NCBI RefSeq assembly: GCF_000337775.1
Contig: NZ_AOLQ01000009.1
Span: 1-64,000 of the forward strand
Reading direction: 5' to 3'
DNA length: 64,000 nt
Source: Haloarcula vallismortis ATCC 29715
GTDB taxonomy: Archaea; Halobacteriota; Halobacteria; Halobacteriales; Haloarculaceae
The notes beneath the pieces were generated by a model. It saw nothing but the letters and a program-made list of their open reading frames with translations, was not told where the DNA came from and did not search any database. Shown here in pieces: positions 61,840-64,000 of this stretch. Numbering within the stretch: the stretch's first letter is position 1; every line of letters begins with the position of its first letter. The position numbers and the translations under genes were made by a program.

Positions 61840-62673
61840 ATGGACCCAGCGACCCTTCCACCGGACACCGAAATCGGTCGGGTGGCCCTGACTGTGGCTG
61901 AGTTATCGTCGACCGTCGATTTCTACCGTGATGTTGTCGGCCTCCACGTGCTAAACTCGGACGGCGACCGGACGGTACTCGGTTTGGATGGACAGGAGCT
62001 TCTGGTTCTGAAGTACCGTCCAAACGCACCATCGAGAGAGGCATCAGCAACTGGGCTGTATCACGTCGCGTTTCGCGTTCCATCACGAGCGGCGCTTGGA
62101 GACGCACTCCAGCGTATCAACTCGGAGTGGACACTCGACGGCGCATCGGACCACGGTGTCAGCGAGGCGCTGTATCTGTCGGACCCAGCCGGGAACGGCG
62201 TCGAGATCTACCGGGACTTCCCGCGGGCGTCGTGGGAGGAGACACCGTCGGGGCTCGTCGAAATGGTGACGGACCCTCTCGATACGCAGGCAGTCGCGGC
62301 TGCTGCGACTGGCAAACAGTCGATGCCCGTTGACTCCGATATCGGACACGTACATCTGGACGTCTCGTCAGTGGAGACGGCCCGGGCGTTCTACGCTGAT
62401 GCACTCGGACTCCGCGTCAGGGCCACATACGACGGCGCGGTGTTCCTGGCGGCCGGTGACTACCACCACCACATCGGGGCCAACGTCTGGCAACGGCGGT
62501 CCACACCCCACAGCGGGCAGGGGCTGGCATGGTTTGAAATCCGACTCCCCGACGAAGCGACTCTTCATGCGACACAGAAGCGCCTGCGTCAGTCCGACTA
62601 CGCTGTCTCCGAGACCGATACTGGTCTCACAGTACACGACGGCGACGGCATCGAACTCCGCCTGCGAACCTGA
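61840..62673 (+). CDS. VOC superfamily protein, catechol 2,3-dioxygenase (CatE)-like
   Basis: A 277-residue protein with two VOC (glyoxalase/extradiol dioxygenase) modules. Module one (~8-120) has LYHVAFRVPS and GVEIYRD. Module two (~165-275) has GHVHLDVSSVETARAFYADALGLRV, YHHHIGANVW and GIELRL, the His/His/Glu metal triad. The matching first His in module one is replaced (GRVALTV), so module two is probably the active one. Ring-cleavage or glyoxalase-type activity; substrate unknown. Plus strand, 166 bases before the esterase gene. Confidence 0.85.
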   Translation: MDPATLPPDTEIGRVALTVAELSSTVDFYRDVVGLHVLNSDGDRTVLGLDGQELLVLKYRPNAPSREASATGLYHVAFRVPSRAALGDALQRINSEWTLDGASDHGVSEALYLSDPAGNGVEIYRDFPRASWEETPSGLVEMVTDPLDTQAVAAAATGKQSMPVDSDIGHVHLDVSSVETARAFYADALGLRVRATYDGAVFLAAGDYHHHIGANVWQRRSTPHSGQGLAWFEIRLPDEATLHATQKRLRQSDYAVSETDTGLTVHDGDGIELRLRT

Positions 62674-62839
62674 ATACGGGACATTTAGGCCGACTGACCG
62701 ATGTGCCAAGTCAAGTATCCTCGGGCGCTATCTATGCTATGCACGTGATACGGTGGCTGGCTGCGGCGGCCGGGCGAACGGGAATGAGAACCGACTCCGC
62801 GGGCGTGACAGGACGCGGTCGACGACCGAGGGGAGAGCG

Positions 62840-63478
62840 ATGAGCGGCCCGCATCAGGGGCAGCAGCTCGTGACCGCGGGAACGGCGCTGTCGGAGGCGA
62901 ACGCAGCGGCAGTGCTGGTCCACGGTCGGGGTGCAACGGCTCGAAGTATCATCCAGATGGGGGCGGAGTTCCAGCAGGACGGACTGGCTCTCCTCGCGCC
63001 ACAGGCCGCGCGGAACACCTGGTATCCCAACTCGTTTCTTTCGCCGGTTGATCGGAACGAACCCGGGCGAACATCGGGACTGCAGGCTATCGACGACGCT
63101 GTCGCGACCGCCGGGGAAGCCGGGATTCCGACCGCTCACATGCTCGTGCTGGGCTTCTCTCAAGGGGCCTGTCTGGCAAGCGAGTTCGTTGCTCGCAACC
63201 CACAGCGCTATGGCGGCCTTGTGGCCCTCAGTGGCGGTCTCATCGGCGAGTCCATCGATGAAAGCGAGTACGAGGGCGACCTCGAGGAGACGCCGGTGTT
63301 TCTGGGCTGTAGCAATGTCGACCCGCACATCCCCGAAGAGCGGGTTCACGTCACAGCCTCGGTCTTCGAGCAGCTGAACGGGGACGTGGAGGAACGCATC
63401 TACGAGGGGATGGGCCACGGCGTGAACGAGGACGAGCTGGCGTACGTTTCGTCGCTGGTCGATACCCTCGTCGATTAG
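62840..63478 (+). CDS. Alpha/beta hydrolase, phospholipase/carboxylesterase family
   Basis: A 212-residue serine hydrolase. Features: oxyanion segment VLVHGRGATARS, nucleophile elbow GFSQGACLASEF, acid in GCSNVDPHIPEERV and histidine in EGMGHGVNEDE. Length and order match small carboxylesterases of the phospholipase/carboxylesterase group. ATG 62840 is preceded by a purine-rich GGGGAGAG that may act as a Shine-Dalgarno; a longer frame from 62330 overlaps the VOC gene and is rejected. Confidence 0.9.
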   Translation: MSGPHQGQQLVTAGTALSEANAAAVLVHGRGATARSIIQMGAEFQQDGLALLAPQAARNTWYPNSFLSPVDRNEPGRTSGLQAIDDAVATAGEAGIPTAHMLVLGFSQGACLASEFVARNPQRYGGLVALSGGLIGESIDESEYEGDLEETPVFLGCSNVDPHIPEERVHVTASVFEQLNGDVEERIYEGMGHGVNEDELAYVSSLVDTLVD

Positions 63479-63585
63479 ATGGTCCGACAGCCGCCCCGTT
63501 CACCGAAGCCCCCGGATAAGCGGCCGAACGGGGAGTTACCGGCACCTCACCGCGAGATTTAGTGTGTGGGGATTTCACACATAGT

Positions 63586-64000
63586 ATGGGGCTTTCCCGC
63601 CGACGGTTTGTCGCTACGGTTGGCGCCGGTGCGACACTCGGCAGCGCAGGCTGTGTTGGGAATGACGGCTCTACTGCTGGGTCCAGCACGGCGTCGACGG
63701 TAACCGACCGGAATGACGGGTCAAAGCCACCGACAGCGGATAGTCGGCTGCATCTGGACTACGAAATCGAGACGCTCGAAGAGAACATCGTCAGCGGCGG
63801 TGTTCGTAAAGATGGGATTCCAGCCATCGACGACCCAACGTTTGCCGACACGCCACCAGAGGGACTGGCTCCGGACGACCCGGTATTCGGCGTGGCCCGG
63901 GACGGGGAGGCGAAAGCCTACCCCCAGTACATACTCGTCCACCACGAAATCGTCAACGACACCATCGCTGGCGACGCCGTCGCTGTGACGTACTGCCCGC
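63586..64000 (+). CDS. DUF3179-domain Tat lipoprotein, N-terminal part (gene runs past window end)
   Basis: 138 codons are visible. A Tat lipoprotein signal (LSRRRFVATVGAGATLGSAGC, with a lipobox-like cysteine) is followed by a Ser/Thr-rich linker and the start of a DUF3179 domain: DGIPAIDDPTFADTP, YPQYILVHHEIVND and VAVTYCP. Function of DUF3179 is unknown. A GATTTAG element (~63556) is ~29 nt before the ATG. The inverted repeat TGTGTG/CACACA (63563-63581) lies between them. The 3' end is outside the window. Confidence 0.85.
   Translation, partial: MGLSRRRFVATVGAGATLGSAGCVGNDGSTAGSSTASTVTDRNDGSKPPTADSRLHLDYEIETLEENIVSGGVRKDGIPAIDDPTFADTPPEGLAPDDPVFGVARDGEAKAYPQYILVHHEIVNDTIAGDAVAVTYCP

Overview
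The window is a gene-dense stretch of a haloarchaeal chromosome, most likely a Haloarcula-type organism. The evidence is high GC, strongly acidic predicted proteins, a haloarchaeal 5S rRNA at the left edge, many genes whose start codon lies about 25-30 nt after a TATA box (leaderless transcripts), Tat-type signal peptides, and several families known mainly from haloarchaea or archaea (HTH-10 regulators, TRAM proteins, UPF0058, UPF0212, archaeal MAT, SBDS, RNase P subunits, proteasome alpha). The genus assignment is inference. I found no insertion sequence, CRISPR array or complete tRNA gene.

Layout. 1-160: end of an rRNA operon (5S 3' part and a hairpin terminator). 300-13039: mostly housekeeping genes (NikR, cysteine synthase, DUF5804-like, ThiI, SAM synthetase, CYTH/CyaB, threonine ammonia-lyase, FKBP, a KaiC-like/MinD pair, a sugar-isomerase-like protein with an FG-GAP protein, PyrB-PyrI). 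13061-20636: a six-gene minus-strand operon encoding MoxR ATPase, DUF58 and two membrane vWA proteins, a membrane-anchored coiled coil and a three-TM protein. 20941-27290: DMSO/TMAO-reductase-type locus (dmsR, small dmsE-like gene, dmsA, B, C, D). 27509-29186: BrkB-like and TRIC-like membrane proteins. 40910 down to 29359: a long minus-strand respiratory nitrate reductase operon (a leaderless 29-codon ORF, NarA-like membrane protein, Rieske protein, cytochrome b, small membrane protein, NarG, NarH, heme-type gamma subunit, NarJ-like chaperone, membrane protein, HEAT protein, Mrp ATPase-DUF2249). It diverges from a NarO-like regulator at 40991. 42830-46554: molybdenum-cofactor genes (MoaB with a His-rich tail, MoaC, a MobB-MoaE fusion) and a molybdate/tungstate permease and binding protein. 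46672-53835: ThiC, a 22-residue membrane peptide, a Nudix protein, and the conserved archaeal RNA-processing/proteasome/SBDS cluster. 54040-64000: KatG, HflX, NnrDE, acylphosphatase, OGG-type glycosylase, small archaeal families, a VOC protein, an esterase and the start of a DUF3179 lipoprotein.

The central 25 kb (about 21-46.5 kb) reads as a molybdenum-dependent anaerobic respiration region. It has two Mo-bis-MGD reductases, each next to a cysteine-containing HTH-10 regulator, their Fe-S, membrane and chaperone partners, cofactor biosynthesis genes and part of a molybdate importer. The least understood parts are the 3' tail of the nar operon, the hairpin-rich segment that splits it, the leaderless ORF at its 5' end, and the MoxR/vWA/coiled-coil operon. 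All functional calls rest on motif and family recognition by eye; no database search was run.
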